Of a stretch of 64,000 nt of DNA, positions 11,763-20,847 are shown in pieces. Made by a program: the position numbers and the translations under genes. The notes under the pieces were generated by a model. It saw only the letters and a list, made by a program, of their open reading frames with translations, did not search any database and was not told the origin of the DNA. The DNA comes from Xanthobacter dioxanivorans (lineage in GTDB: Bacteria > Pseudomonadota > Alphaproteobacteria > Rhizobiales > Xanthobacteraceae): contig NZ_CP063362.1 in the NCBI RefSeq assembly GCF_016807805.1, positions 5,126,501-5,190,500 of the forward strand. Reading direction: 5' to 3'. The stretch's first letter is position 1. Every line of letters starts with the position of its first letter.

Positions 11763-13283
11763 ATGCTACAGCAGTTGTTCGGTACCGAGCTCGCATTCCC
11801 GATCCGGGTCGCCGTGGCGCTCGGCGTCATAGCCGCCCTGCTCGGCGTGACGGTGGTGGTGATGCGACGCCTCGCGGCCCGCAGCCGGGCAGGCGGAGGC
11901 CGCAGCGGCCGGCCCGGCCCCCGTATCGCGGTGATCGACACCGTCACGCTGGACCAGCGCCGCAAGCTGGTCCTGGTCCGGCGCGACGATGTGGAACACC
12001 TCCTTCTCATCGGCGGCGGCAGCGACCTCGTGATCGAGCCGCAGATCGGTGCGCGCCCCGTGGAGGCCAGTGCCGGCTTCACCCCCGCCGCCATGGCGCC
12101 CGCGCGGGAAGCCCCCACCCCGCTGCAGCGAGCCGTCCCGCGCCAGCGCCTGCCCGCATCGGCCCCGTCGGCCCTTGCCGCGCCCGCAGAAGCTCCCGAA
12201 GCGACGGAAACCGCCGCAAGCCCCCCGGCCGCGGAGCCCACCCCCGCCGAGCCGCCACGCCGACTTCCCATCGGGCGCAAGCCGCTGCTGCGGGGCGACG
12301 GCACCATGTCGGTCGCCCGCGCACCGCAGCGCGTCGCCATTCCAGGCAAGCCGGCCGGTGAAGCCGAGGCCGCCGCCACGCCGGGCGTTGCCGCCCAGGC
12401 TTTGGCCGGGCCGCAGGTCGTCGCACCGGTTATCGCTCCCATGGTCCGCGATGCCGAGCCGGCGCGACGCGCCCCCGCGATCGAACCGAGGCCGGACACC
12501 CGTGCGGATGCCCGCCCCGACGCCCGCATCGAGCGGCCCCCGGAAGCGGCCCCGGGCGTGGCCCCGGCCGCCGAGGGCGTGTCCCTTGATGTGTCGGCGG
12601 CCGGCAACCGCCTCGACGTGATGGTGCAGCGGCTCGACGCCGCGCTGAAGGAACCAGCGTCGCCGCAGCTCAGCCTCGCCGACCTGCTCGGCGACGCGCC
12701 CGAGGGGCCGGCTGTGGAGGCGTCGGAGGGGACTGCGGGGCCCGATCAGGATCGACCTGGCCGGTTCACCATGCGCCCCCGCGCGGAACCGCGCATGGGA
12801 GTCGAGACGGCGCGCGGGCGCAGCGATTCCCTGCCCCGCTTCGAGCGCCCGGCGGTTGCCGGCCGCCCCGAAACCCCCATGCGGCCCCGCGAATTCGCCT
12901 TCCGCCCCAATCCCGAGGCCGAAAAGCGCGAGGATGAGGGAAGGCGCGAGCTTCCCGCCCCGCGCGATTCGGCCCCCCGGGATCCGGCGCCGCGTCCCGT
13001 CGAGCCGCAATCGCGGGAGCCGGTCGCCCGCGAACCGGTCCTGCGCGACCCCTCGCCCAAGGCGGCGGACAGCGCAGCCGATCTCCGCAAGACCTTCGAT
13101 GTGACCCAGCGTCCGACGGTCGAGCTTCCGGCGCCCGAGCCGCGCGCCCCGGCGATGCGGGCGGACGATGCACCGGCCGTCCAGCCGGCGGCACCCGCGC
13201 CGCAAGCGGCGGTGGACCCGCTCGACGACTTCGATGCGGAAATGGCGAACCTGCTCGGCCGCAGCACCGCCCGCAACCGCTAG
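11763..13283 (+). CDS. FliO-like flagellar biosynthesis protein with long Pro/Ala-rich tail
   Basis: 506 residues. The start at 11763 is preceded by GGAGGC. After a short periplasmic head comes one transmembrane helix (about residues 14-37; VAVALGVIAALLGVTVVVM), then a compact domain with the FliO pattern LDQRRKLVLVRRDDVEHLLLIGGGSD cut here as LDQRRKLVLVRRD and EHLLLIGGGSD (about 60-95). The remaining ~400 residues are of low complexity (Pro, Ala, Arg, Glu), ending in a short DDFDAEMANLLGR motif. FliO helps assemble the FliPQR export gate. The usual FliO is 90-150 residues, so the tail is unusual. No other flagellar gene is in the window. Confidence 0.7.
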   Translation: MLQQLFGTELAFPIRVAVALGVIAALLGVTVVVMRRLAARSRAGGGRSGRPGPRIAVIDTVTLDQRRKLVLVRRDDVEHLLLIGGGSDLVIEPQIGARPVEASAGFTPAAMAPAREAPTPLQRAVPRQRLPASAPSALAAPAEAPEATETAASPPAAEPTPAEPPRRLPIGRKPLLRGDGTMSVARAPQRVAIPGKPAGEAEAAATPGVAAQALAGPQVVAPVIAPMVRDAEPARRAPAIEPRPDTRADARPDARIERPPEAAPGVAPAAEGVSLDVSAAGNRLDVMVQRLDAALKEPASPQLSLADLLGDAPEGPAVEASEGTAGPDQDRPGRFTMRPRAEPRMGVETARGRSDSLPRFERPAVAGRPETPMRPREFAFRPNPEAEKREDEGRRELPAPRDSAPRDPAPRPVEPQSREPVAREPVLRDPSPKAADSAADLRKTFDVTQRPTVELPAPEPRAPAMRADDAPAVQPAAPAPQAAVDPLDDFDAEMANLLGRSTARNR

Positions 13284-13403
13284 GGAGCGATCCGGGCAGA
13301 GTCAAACCCACCTGCTCGGGACATCGCCCTCTAACTCTTGGAAAGAGAACGCGTTTTCCTCACGCGAGGCGGCGGGAGCAGGACCGCAAGGGGTGAGACC
13401 CGA

Positions 13404-13448
13404 CGCAGAAGGGGCCGGCGACGTTTCCCGTCGCCGGCCCCTTCTGCG
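13404..13448. terminator. Strong bidirectional terminator between fliO-like gene and dksA
   Basis: A perfect 20-bp stem (13404-13423 with 13429-13448, five-base loop TTTCC) lies between two convergent genes. A short T stretch (TTTG) follows on the plus strand, and no T tract follows on the minus strand. It is the longest perfect hairpin I found in the window. Confidence 0.8.
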
Positions 13449-13481
13449 TTTGCATTCCCAAGCGGAAGCCCGGTGCGCGGG

Positions 13482-13898
13482 TCAATCGTCGCGATAGACG
13501 CGCTCGCGCCGCTCGTGCCGCTCCTGCGCTTCCACCGAAAGGGTGGCGATCGGGCGGGCCTCCAGGCGCTTCAAGGAGATCGGCTCGCCCGTATCCTCGC
13601 AGTAGCCGTAGGTGCCATCCTCGATCCGCAGCAGTGCGGCGTCGATCTTGGCGATGAGCTTGCGCTGGCGGTCACGGGCCCGCAGCTCGATGGAGCGGTC
13701 GGTCTCGGACGATGCCCGATCGGCGAGATCGGGGTGGTTCTGGTTCTCGTCCTGAAGGTGCTGCAGCGTCTCGCGGGCCTCCTTCAGGATGTCCTCCTTC
13801 CAGCGCAACAGCTTCACGCGGAAATATTCGCGCTGCCTGTCGTTCATGAAGGGCTCGTCCTCGCGGGGCCGATAGTCCTCGTCGATATGGATCGACAT
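13482..13898 (-). CDS. dksA: DksA-type RNA polymerase-binding transcription factor (one-cysteine form)
   Basis: 138 residues from MSIHIDEDYRPREDEPFMND. DksA enters the RNA polymerase secondary channel and works with ppGpp to adjust rRNA and amino-acid promoters. The coiled-coil with its DxxDxA-type tip (around NHPDLADRASSETDRSIELR) and the C-terminal LKRLEARPIATL block are present. The four zinc-ligand positions read C, T, S, A (YCEDT, then TLSVEA) instead of four cysteines. It therefore cannot form the classical zinc finger, like other alphaproteobacterial DksA proteins. A much longer frame reading through from 15362 is the antisense shadow of the moxR gene. Confidence 0.94.
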   Translation of the reverse strand: MSIHIDEDYRPREDEPFMNDRQREYFRVKLLRWKEDILKEARETLQHLQDENQNHPDLADRASSETDRSIELRARDRQRKLIAKIDAALLRIEDGTYGYCEDTGEPISLKRLEARPIATLSVEAQERHERRERVYRDD

Positions 13899-14225
13899 CA
13901 GCAAGGTCCTCAATATGCGTCGCTGAACCTCTGGCGCGAGGCGACCGGGCCGCATCTCGCGATGCCGTCCGCTGCGCCCTGCCCCGTCAACGAACTGGAG
14001 CATTCCCCCGCCGATCCGACCGGCGGAGCCGAACCCCGGCCAGGAAGACACTCCCACGTCGCCGCGCTTATATCGGCGCCGCAGGTTCTCGACAACCGCT
14101 TCGCTGGCGCCGCATCGAGCGCTCCCTCCGCTTCGATCCGGGGCTTGACGCGCAGGGCGCGGGTGCCGACCCTGCCGCAATGCGGTAAAGGCGGCGCGAG
14201 GGTGCGCTGCGGGAAGGCGAAATCG
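13899..14225. other. Divergent intergenic region between dksA and the MoxR gene
   Basis: 327 bases separating two divergent start codons, so it must carry both promoters. I do not see clear promoter hexamers or inverted repeats and find no additional gene. Confidence 0.4.
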
Positions 14226-15071
14226 ATGCGGTTCGAGGGTACGAAGAGCTATGTCGCCACGGACGACCTCAAGGTCGCGGTCAATGCCGCCATCGTCCTC
14301 GAGCGCCCGCTGCTGATAAAAGGCGAGCCGGGCACCGGCAAGACCGTGCTGGCACAGGAGGTGGCGGGCGCGCTCGGCGCCCCGCTGCTCGAATGGCACG
14401 TGAAGTCCACCACCAAGGCGCAGCAGGGCCTCTACGAGTACGACGCCGTGGCCCGGCTGCGTGACAGCCAGCTCGGCGACCCCAAGGTGCACGACATTGC
14501 CAATTATATCCGTCGCGGCAAGCTGTGGGCGGCGTTCCAGTCGGACGTGCGCCCGGTGCTGCTCATCGACGAGGTCGACAAGGCGGATATCGAATTCCCC
14601 AATGATCTCCTGCAGGAACTCGACCGCATGGAGTTCCACGTCTACGAGACCGGCGAGCAGGTGAAGGCGCAGCAGCGGCCCGTGGTGATCATCACCTCCA
14701 ACAACGAGAAGGAGCTGCCCGACGCCTTCCTGCGCCGCTGCTTCTTCCACTACATCCGCTTCCCCGACGCCGACACCATGCGCGCCATCGTCGAGGTGCA
14801 CTTCCCCGGCATCAAGCCCCGCCTCGTCTCGGAGGCGCTGCGCCTCTTCTACGACCTGCGCGAGATCCCCGGCCTCAAGAAGAAGCCCTCCACCTCCGAG
14901 CTCATCGACTGGCTGAAGCTGCTGCTGGCCGAGGACATGGACGCCGAGATGCTGCGCGAGAAGGACGTGCGCAAGGCGATTCCGCCTCTGGCCGGGGCCC
15001 TGCTCAAGAACGAGCAGGACGTGCATCTGTTCGAGCGCCTCGCCTTCCTCGCCCGGCGCGAGCAGCGGTGA
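14226..15071 (+). CDS. MoxR-family AAA ATPase
   Basis: 281 residues starting MRFEGTKSYVATDD, typical MoxR length. The AAA core is complete: Walker A GEPGTGKT (about residues 35-42), Walker B VLLIDEVDKAD (about 113-123), sensor region VIITSNNEKELPDAFLRRC and an arginine-rich C-terminal helical lid. MoxR ATPases act as chaperones that mature metal enzymes or other complexes, usually together with a von Willebrand factor A protein (as CoxD with CoxE). No VWA gene follows; the next gene encodes a small membrane protein. The family call is firm, but the client is unknown. Confidence 0.92.
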   Translation: MRFEGTKSYVATDDLKVAVNAAIVLERPLLIKGEPGTGKTVLAQEVAGALGAPLLEWHVKSTTKAQQGLYEYDAVARLRDSQLGDPKVHDIANYIRRGKLWAAFQSDVRPVLLIDEVDKADIEFPNDLLQELDRMEFHVYETGEQVKAQQRPVVIITSNNEKELPDAFLRRCFFHYIRFPDADTMRAIVEVHFPGIKPRLVSEALRLFYDLREIPGLKKKPSTSELIDWLKLLLAEDMDAEMLREKDVRKAIPPLAGALLKNEQDVHLFERLAFLARREQR

Positions 15072-15086
15072 GCGGCGGGGTTGGCC

Positions 15087-15461
15087 ATGGACGGCACCGC
15101 GCTCCTCGTCACGCTGCTGGTGGTGGGGGCGCCTTTGGCGCTGTTCTTCGCCATGCGCCGGCACCCCGCCCTCCCGCCGAAGGCGTCGCAGCCCAAGCCG
15201 CGTGAGCGCACGCCGCCCGGCGATTTCGGCATGGCGCGGGAAGCCTCGGAGCCCGCGCCGGCACGGACCGAAGGCGATGCCACCTCTTCCGCCGTTGCAT
15301 CCGGCGCGGCGGCGGCAGCAGCAGGCGGTGCGTTCATCCTCGCCGCGGGGGCGCGGCATCACGCATCGGAAGGTGGCCGGGAGTCACCGCAGGCGGAAGC
15401 CGATGGCCCGGACGGCGGCGGCGGCGCGCACGGCGGCGGGGAAGGCGACGGCGACCTCTAG
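15087..15461 (+). CDS. Small membrane-anchored low-complexity protein
   Basis: 124 residues from the ATG at 15087; a TTG two codons earlier (15081) is also possible. It follows the MoxR stop by 15 bases and so is probably in the same transcript. An N-terminal transmembrane helix (MDGTALLVTLLVVGAPLALF) is followed by a charged Pro/Ala stretch, a second weakly hydrophobic Ala-rich stretch (about residues 70-90) and a Gly/His/Asp-rich tail ending GGGEGDGDL. I do not recognise a family. Confidence 0.6.
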   Translation: MDGTALLVTLLVVGAPLALFFAMRRHPALPPKASQPKPRERTPPGDFGMAREASEPAPARTEGDATSSAVASGAAAAAAGGAFILAAGARHHASEGGRESPQAEADGPDGGGGAHGGGEGDGDL

Positions 15462-15657
15462 GGTCTTGTCGCGCGGCGGCGGAACCGGCGCGCACGGCGG
15501 GGCGACCAAGGGACTGCCAAGGAACTGCGACCAAGGGACTTTCGCGGCGGGGCTCTGCTCGGCAGACGGTTCCCGGCCGCCCGCGGGGCACCATGTTCCC
15601 ATCGGCGGGGTTTCTATCGGCGGGCGGCGGCAGGGCCCCTGCGCCGCCCGCGATGGA

Positions 15658-16512
15658 TCACCACCATGCCTTGCCGATGTTGAAGGTGTAGCTGAGCGAG
15701 ACACCGGCCATGAACTGGTTGGCGTCCGACGTGAGCGGCGAGGAGGCCGCATCGCCCAGCAAGCGACCATAGGTGCCGTAGACGCCGGCCTCGAAGCCGT
15801 TGCGGAAATTGTAGGTGAGCTGCGCGGTGGCGCCGACGAGGTCGAAGCCCGCGCCGGCATTGTAGACGGGCAGCGGATTGCCCCAGGCATTGGCCACGAA
15901 CGCCTGTTGCGGGGTGATGCCGAAATAGGTCTCCATATAGCCCGAGCCGCCATAGGTGAGGCGCGGGCCGACGGCGAAGCGCCACTGGCCGTAGGGCACG
16001 ATCACGTCGGCGCCGATCAGGCCCCGGATGCCCTCGAAGCCGCCCACCCCATAGCGCAGCTCGGCCCGGGTGCGGAACCAGTCGGTGATGTACCACTCGG
16101 CAAAGCCGCCCGCCTCCACCGCGACGCCTACATCGCCGAGCCCGGTGAGACGGAAGGCGTCGTCCTCGCTGCGGCCCCAGTCGAGCCGGCCCACGGCGCC
16201 GATGCGAAACGTGCCGGTATCGAAGAGGGCGATGGACGGATTGTCGTCCACGCTCCGGAAGACATTGAGCTGGCTCGCCTTGCGGATGGAGAAGATGAGC
16301 CCCGGGCGGAACGAGTAATTGTCCGCGCCCGGATAGCTGGGCTCCGCCTGGCCGGAAGCGCCGAGGGTCAGGTACCAGTCCTCGTTCGCCGAAGGCGCCA
16401 CAGGCTGGGCCGGAGGCGGCGAGAACAGCTCGGCCGCCTGCGCCGAAACAAGGCCACCGGCGGTGAACGCCGCAGCGAGCAGAACGTGACGCAACTTACC
16501 CGACCGGACCAT
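15658..16512 (-). CDS. MipA/OmpV-family outer-membrane protein
   Basis: 284 residues from MVRSGKLRHVLLAAA. A signal peptide with probable cleavage after SAQA opens the protein. A beta-barrel follows, with alternating short hydrophobic strands and aromatic ends, and the family features DWYLTLGASGQAEPSYPGAD-type start (cut as DWYLTLGASG and PSYPGAD), FRPGLIFSIR, and a terminal strand ending NIGKAWW. MipA of E. coli is a scaffold for murein synthases and hydrolases; most members have no assigned role. The chosen start removes 42 arginine-rich residues that precede the signal peptide. The gene is alone between two unrelated units. Confidence 0.85.
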   Translation of the reverse strand: MVRSGKLRHVLLAAAFTAGGLVSAQAAELFSPPPAQPVAPSANEDWYLTLGASGQAEPSYPGADNYSFRPGLIFSIRKASQLNVFRSVDDNPSIALFDTGTFRIGAVGRLDWGRSEDDAFRLTGLGDVGVAVEAGGFAEWYITDWFRTRAELRYGVGGFEGIRGLIGADVIVPYGQWRFAVGPRLTYGGSGYMETYFGITPQQAFVANAWGNPLPVYNAGAGFDLVGATAQLTYNFRNGFEAGVYGTYGRLLGDAASSPLTSDANQFMAGVSLSYTFNIGKAWW

Positions 16513-16677
16513 GAGCCAACCCCTGAACGAACCGCGGCCATCCTGGAGCCGAGCCGTTTGCAATTCTTGAACGGACGAGCCGGCATGCCGCATCCGCTCC
16601 AACAGACCAAGGAGAGGGTTAACGCCTTGTCCGGTCAAGGCCTTGCGGACGATTACCGGCGGACCGTTGCAAAACCA

Positions 16678-17477
16678 TCACGGCTCTTGCGGCGACGCCG
16701 GCGCATCCCGCCGGCCCCGGCGGTACCGCGACCACAGCAGCGCCGCGCAGACGCCGATCAGGGCGCCGGCGAGGCCGTACCAGGTTAGGGCATATTCGAG
16801 GTGCCTATTGGGGAAGGCGATCCGCGTGCCGCCGCCTTCCGGCAGGCCGCCCGGCACCGGGGTGGCGTCGGCATCGAGGATGAGCGGCGCGGCCCCGCAA
16901 CGCCGCGCGCCGCTGCGATGCCGGCCGGATCCATCCGGTAGAAGGCATTGCGGGCCGGATCGTTGGCCGGCACGAACCAGCTCGCGTCCTCCGGCAGCCG
17001 CAGGAGCCCCGTCACCACCACCTCGCCACCCACCTGTCCGGCGACCCGCGTTGCCGGGTCCTTGCGGTCGAGGGGCACGAAGCCGCGATTGACGAGAATG
17101 GGCGGGCCATCGGAGCGGATCAGCGGCGTCACCACCAGGAAGCCCTGCCCCTTCAGCGGGCCGGTCGCATCCTCGCCGCGCACGGTGAACACCAGGGTCT
17201 CGCGCGCATGGTCGAAGACGCCACGAGCGGTGATGCGCCGGTATTCGTCCGCCTCGGACGAAAGGGCCGGCCAGGTCGCAGGCGGCGGCACGGGCATGGG
17301 CGGCGCATGGATGCGCGCCTCGACGCGGGCGAGCAGCGCCTCCTTCCAGGCGAGACGCTCGAGCTGCCAGGTGCCGAGGCCGAGGAGGACGGCAAAGGCC
17401 GCGACGGCGGCCACGGCGGGCAGCAGAAGACCGCGTCGCCCCGCCGCTGCGCCGTTTGCACCCGCGCCGCTGGTCAC
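16678..17477 (-). pseudogene. SURF1-family cytochrome oxidase assembly factor, frameshifted near 16893-16896
   Basis: SURF1 helps insert heme a into subunit I of cytochrome c oxidase. Translation starts at a GTG (17477) overlapping the DUF983 stop by 4 bases. The first frame gives a transmembrane helix with GLGTWQLERLAWKEAL, the middle domain, and VNRGFVPLDRKDP, then runs into unrelated sequence after MDPAGIAAARGVAG. The true C-terminus (PLILDADATP, then NRHLEYALTWYGLAGAL with the second helix, ending at 16678) is in another frame. Adding one C to the C4 run at 16893-16896 rejoins the frames into about 266 residues, the normal length. A real mutation or a sequencing error would look the same; I favour error, because livG and the ORF at 57531 show the same fault. 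Confidence 0.85.
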
Positions 17478-17854
17478 GGGGCGGGGGTGTCGAGCCGCCC
17501 TTCGGAGGCCCTGTTGCGATATTGCAGCGCCACCATCACGCCCTTGAACGGCCGCAGCAGGCCGAGGGTGACGACGAGCACGGCCGGGATCCAGAGGAGC
17601 GCGTGCACCCACAATGGCGGCTCGAACGTCACCTCCACCCAGAAGGCGAGCGCCACCACGATGAAGCCGGCGAGAAGAATGACGAACACGGCAGGCCCGT
17701 CGCCCGAATCCGCGAAGCCGTAATCGAGGCCGCAGGACGTGCACGCGGGGGCAAGATCCAGGAACCCCTTGAACAGCGGTCCCCGCCCGCAGCGCGGGCA
17801 GCGGCAGGCAAGACCCGCCGACCAGGGGGAGATGGGCGCGTGATAGGGTTCCAT
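17474..17854 (-). CDS. DUF983 family membrane protein with zinc-ribbon-like cysteines
   Basis: 126 residues. The head has two cysteine pairs (CRCPRCGRG and CTSCGLDYG, about residues 17-45) followed by two transmembrane helices (about 54-75 and 80-98), the DUF983 layout. The family regularly sits in cytochrome c oxidase clusters of alphaproteobacteria, between ctaE and surf1 as here, and is presumed to help oxidase assembly, though no reaction is established. Its stop overlaps the SURF1 GTG by 4 bases, and coxC lies 104 bases upstream. Confidence 0.9.
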   Translation of the reverse strand: MEPYHAPISPWSAGLACRCPRCGRGPLFKGFLDLAPACTSCGLDYGFADSGDGPAVFVILLAGFIVVALAFWVEVTFEPPLWVHALLWIPAVLVVTLGLLRPFKGVMVALQYRNRASEGRLDTPAP

Positions 17855-17958
17855 TCAACTGGCTCCTTCAGGCGCCGCCGCCCCGGGAAGGGAAATGAGG
17901 CCGCCCTGAAAAGGGAACGGGCGGGACGGTTCCCCGCCCCGCCCGTTCCGTGATGTCC

Positions 17959-18795
17959 TCAGTGGCCGCCGCCGTGGCCCGCCGCCGCCCATACATAGAC
18001 GAAGGTGAACAGGAACAGCCACACCACGTCCACGAAGTGCCAGTACCAGGCCGCCGCCTCGAAGCCGAAATGCTTCTGCGGGGTGAAGTCGCCCAGATAC
18101 GTGCGCAGCAGGCACACGGCGAGGAAGATGGTGCCCACGATCACATGGAAGCCGTGGAAGCCGGTGGCCATGAAGAAGGTGGCGCCGTAGATGTTGCCGG
18201 CGAAGGCGAAGTGCGCGTGCAGGTACTCATAGGCCTGGCACATGGAGAACAGCACGCCGAGGATCACCGTGCACCACAGGCCCCACTTCAGCCCCTCCCG
18301 GTCGCCGTGCACGAGGGCGTGGTGCGCCCAGGTCACCGTGGTGCCGGAGGTGAGCAGGATGAGCGTGTTCAGCAGCGGCAGGTGCCACGGGTCGAGCGGC
18401 TCGATCCCCTTGGGCGGCCACATGCCGCCGGTGAAGTCGAGGCGGGCATAGTTGATGGCCTCGCCGGTGAACAGCGACGCGTCGAAGAAGGCCCAGAACC
18501 AGGCGACGAAGAACATCACCTCCGAGGCGATGAACAGAATGACACCGTAGCGCAGGCCCAGCACCACCACCCGGGTATGAAAGCCGGCGCGGCTCTCGCG
18601 GATCACGTCCCGCCACCAGCCGAACATGGTGTAGAGCACGCCGAGGAAGCCCAACAACATGATGAGCGAGGTGCCGCCGTGCATCCACACCACCGCACCG
18701 GAGGTGAGGATGAGCGCGGCGACGGAGCCGATGATCGGCCAGGGGCTCGGATCGACGACGTGGTAATCGTGCTGCTTGACGTGTGCCTCGGCCAT
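17959..18795 (-). CDS. coxC: Cytochrome c oxidase subunit III
   Basis: 278 residues with the seven-helix pattern of aa3 oxidase subunit III. Diagnostic stretches include WWRDVIRESRAGFHT, a helix with FIASEVMFFVAWFWAFFD, HGFHVIVGTIFLAVCLLR, and the C-terminal AAAWYWHFVDVVWLFLFTFVY. Subunit III contains no redox metal but stabilises subunit I and helps proton uptake. It is transcribed after ctaG (134 bases) and before DUF983. Confidence 0.97.
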   Translation of the reverse strand: MAEAHVKQHDYHVVDPSPWPIIGSVAALILTSGAVVWMHGGTSLIMLLGFLGVLYTMFGWWRDVIRESRAGFHTRVVVLGLRYGVILFIASEVMFFVAWFWAFFDASLFTGEAINYARLDFTGGMWPPKGIEPLDPWHLPLLNTLILLTSGTTVTWAHHALVHGDREGLKWGLWCTVILGVLFSMCQAYEYLHAHFAFAGNIYGATFFMATGFHGFHVIVGTIFLAVCLLRTYLGDFTPQKHFGFEAAAWYWHFVDVVWLFLFTFVYVWAAAGHGGGH

Positions 18796-18929
18796 CTGGA
18801 CGGCCTCCCCTTCCCAGTCTCGTCAGGGACCCTGCCGCCCCGCCATGCGGGGCGATGGGGTCCCGGTTCACGTTGCGCGGCGCGAACGCCGCTTCAAGAT
18901 CAAACGCGCTCCGGCCGGTGCCGGGGGCG

Positions 18930-19550
18930 TCAGTTGGCCCGCACCACCGGCTTGTCCGCCGCCTTCTCCAGCGCCGCCCGCTCGGAGGGCGCCTTGGCCG
19001 GGAAGAAGGTGTAGGACAGCGTGATGGTGGACAGCGTCTTCAGGTCCGGATCCTTCTCGATGGCCGGATCCACGTAGAACACCACGGGCATGTCCATGGT
19101 CTCGCCCGGGGCCAGCACCTGCTCGTCGAAGCAGAAACACTGCATCTTCACGAAATAGGCCCCAGCCTGAGGCGGGGAGACATTGTAGGTGGCATTGCCG
19201 TGGGTCTCGGCGGACGCGCGGTTCTTCGCCGTGAAGTGGGCAAGGCTGGTCGCGCCGACCTTCACCGTCATCTCGCGCTGCGACGGCGCGAAGGCCCACG
19301 GCAGGCCGGGTGCCACGTTGGCATCGAAGCTGATGGTCATCTCACGCTCGATGGAGCTCGCCGGCGCCGCCTGGCCCACGCGGGTGGATCCGCCGAAGCC
19401 GGTGAGCGAGCAGAACATGGCGTAGAGCGGCACCGAGGCGTAGGTGACGCCGGCCATGGCGGCGATGAACGCGACGCACGCCCACGCCACCGCCAGATGG
19501 CGGCGTCCGGTGGCGCGCTGCGGCACCCGCTCCTCTTTCGCGTCCGTCAT
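18930..19550 (-). CDS. ctaG: Cytochrome c oxidase assembly protein CtaG (Cox11-type copper chaperone)
   Basis: 206 residues from MTDAKEERVPQRATG. One N-terminal transmembrane helix (about 24-44) anchors a periplasmic Cox11 domain that delivers copper to the CuB site of subunit I. The copper-binding pair is visible in KMQCFCFDEQ (about residue 125), with TYNVSPPQAGAYF just before it. The start 34 codons downstream of the first in-frame ATG is used, because the extra residues are arginine-rich and fall in the intergenic gap. Confidence 0.95.
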   Translation of the reverse strand: MTDAKEERVPQRATGRRHLAVAWACVAFIAAMAGVTYASVPLYAMFCSLTGFGGSTRVGQAAPASSIEREMTISFDANVAPGLPWAFAPSQREMTVKVGATSLAHFTAKNRASAETHGNATYNVSPPQAGAYFVKMQCFCFDEQVLAPGETMDMPVVFYVDPAIEKDPDLKTLSTITLSYTFFPAKAPSERAALEKAADKPVVRAN

Positions 19551-19620
19551 GGCCCAGTCCTCGACACTCTTCCTGCCCCGTCCCCGTTTTGTCCCTCGCC
19601 ACCCTGCCCGGCATCCCGCC

Positions 19621-19806
19621 CTAGAGCGGGCGGTTGAGCACGTTCGGACCAAGCTTGACGATGGTCACCACGTAGAACAACAGCGCCAGAAAACCGAGAA
19701 CGGAGGCGATCGCGATGTTCCGCGCCCGCCGCCGCCGCAACTGTTCCGGCGTGAGCACCACGCCCTCCTCCTCCGGAGGACGCGGCTTCGTCTCCTTCGC
19801 GCTCAT
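19621..19806 (-). CDS. Small CoxF-like membrane protein of the oxidase cluster
   Basis: 61 residues: a charged head with [12 protein letters not shown] and a single transmembrane helix (about 32-52; [20 protein letters not shown]). Its ATG overlaps the ctaB stop by 4 bases, and ctaG follows after 70 bases. Small proteins with this pattern regularly occupy the slot between ctaB and ctaG in Hyphomicrobiales and are annotated CoxF or hypothetical. Function is not established; a role in oxidase assembly is inferred from position. Confidence 0.8.
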   Translation of the reverse strand: MSAKETKPRPPEEEGVVLTPEQLRRRRARNIAIASVLGFLALLFYVVTIVKLGPNVLNRPL

Positions 19807-20753
19807 CGGAAGAGGCCGCCGATCAGGGCCTCGCCGAGGAGCGTCGCAAACAACGCAAACAGGTAAAGGATGGAAAAGCCGAACAAGCCCTTCGCCGCCT
19901 TTACCGCCGCCTCGCCCTCGCGCCGGCGATAGACGCGCACGGCGAGCGCCAGCATGCCGGCACCGGCGATCAGCGCCACCGCGCCATAAGCGGGACCCGC
20001 ATAGCCAAGGAACGTCGGGCTCGCCGCCAGGGGCACCAGGAACAGCGTGTAGAGCAGGATCTGCAGCCGCGTCTCGTCGGGGCCGGCGGTCACCGGCAGC
20101 ATGGGCACCCCCGCCCGCGCATAATCATCAGCGCGGTAGAGGGCCAGCGCCCAGAAATGCGGCGGCGTCCAGAAGAAGATGATGGCGACCAGGAGCACCG
20201 GCTCGAGGGACACCTGTCCCGAGGCGGCGGCCCAGGCCACCAGCGGCGGGAAGGCGCCCGCGGCGCCGCCGATGACGATGTTCTGCGGCGTCGAGCGCTT
20301 CAGCCACATGGTGTAGATCACCACGTAGAAAACGATGGTGAAGGCGAGCAGCGCGCCCGCGAGCACGTTCACCAGCAGGCCCAGCACCACCACCGAGAAG
20401 GCGGAAAGGGTGAGGCCGAAGGCGAGCGCCTCCTGGGCCGAGACACGTCCCGAGGGCACCGGGCGGTTGCGGGTGCGCGACATGATCGCGTCGATGTCCG
20501 CGTCCCACCACATGTTGAGGGCGCCGGCCGCGCCTGCCCCCACGGCGATGCACAGGAGGGCGGTGAACGCAAGAATGGGGTGGATGTCGCCGGGCGCGCG
20601 CACCAGCCCCACCAGCGCGGTGAAGATCACCAGCGACATGACGCGCGGCTTCAGCAGCTCGAAATAGTCCCGGGGCGACGCCAGCCCTTCGCCCGCCGTC
20701 GCCGCGAGGGCGAAGGGCTCGCAATTGCTCAGGCTCGCCTGCTCGTCACGCAT
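19803..20753 (-). CDS. ctaB: Protoheme IX farnesyltransferase (heme o synthase)
   Basis: 316 residues. This UbiA-type membrane prenyltransferase adds a farnesyl group to heme b to make heme o, the precursor of heme a. The first Asp-rich site is seen in [19 protein letters not shown] (about residue 80-98), with [17 protein letters not shown] before it and a second loop [15 protein letters not shown] around residue 215. Eight to nine hydrophobic helices follow the family pattern. The gene lies between coxA (223 bases upstream) and the small CoxF-like ORF. Confidence 0.97.
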   Translation of the reverse strand: MRDEQASLSNCEPFALAATAGEGLASPRDYFELLKPRVMSLVIFTALVGLVRAPGDIHPILAFTALLCIAVGAGAAGALNMWWDADIDAIMSRTRNRPVPSGRVSAQEALAFGLTLSAFSVVVLGLLVNVLAGALLAFTIVFYVVIYTMWLKRSTPQNIVIGGAAGAFPPLVAWAAASGQVSLEPVLLVAIIFFWTPPHFWALALYRADDYARAGVPMLPVTAGPDETRLQILLYTLFLVPLAASPTFLGYAGPAYGAVALIAGAGMLALAVRVYRRREGEAAVKAAKGLFGFSILYLFALFATLLGEALIGGLFR

Positions 20754-20847
20754 TCCACTGCTCCCTTTCCCCTAGGCACCGTTGGGCCGAAGGCCCGGAC
20801 GTGCCGCGCGGACATGGCGCGCGGGGAGAAACTCCAGGCCTCGGGAA

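Noticed and set aside
13482..15362. A 626-residue minus-strand frame ending in DksA
   Set aside because: Only the last 138 residues are DksA; the rest is antisense to the MoxR gene. A fusion protein is not credible.
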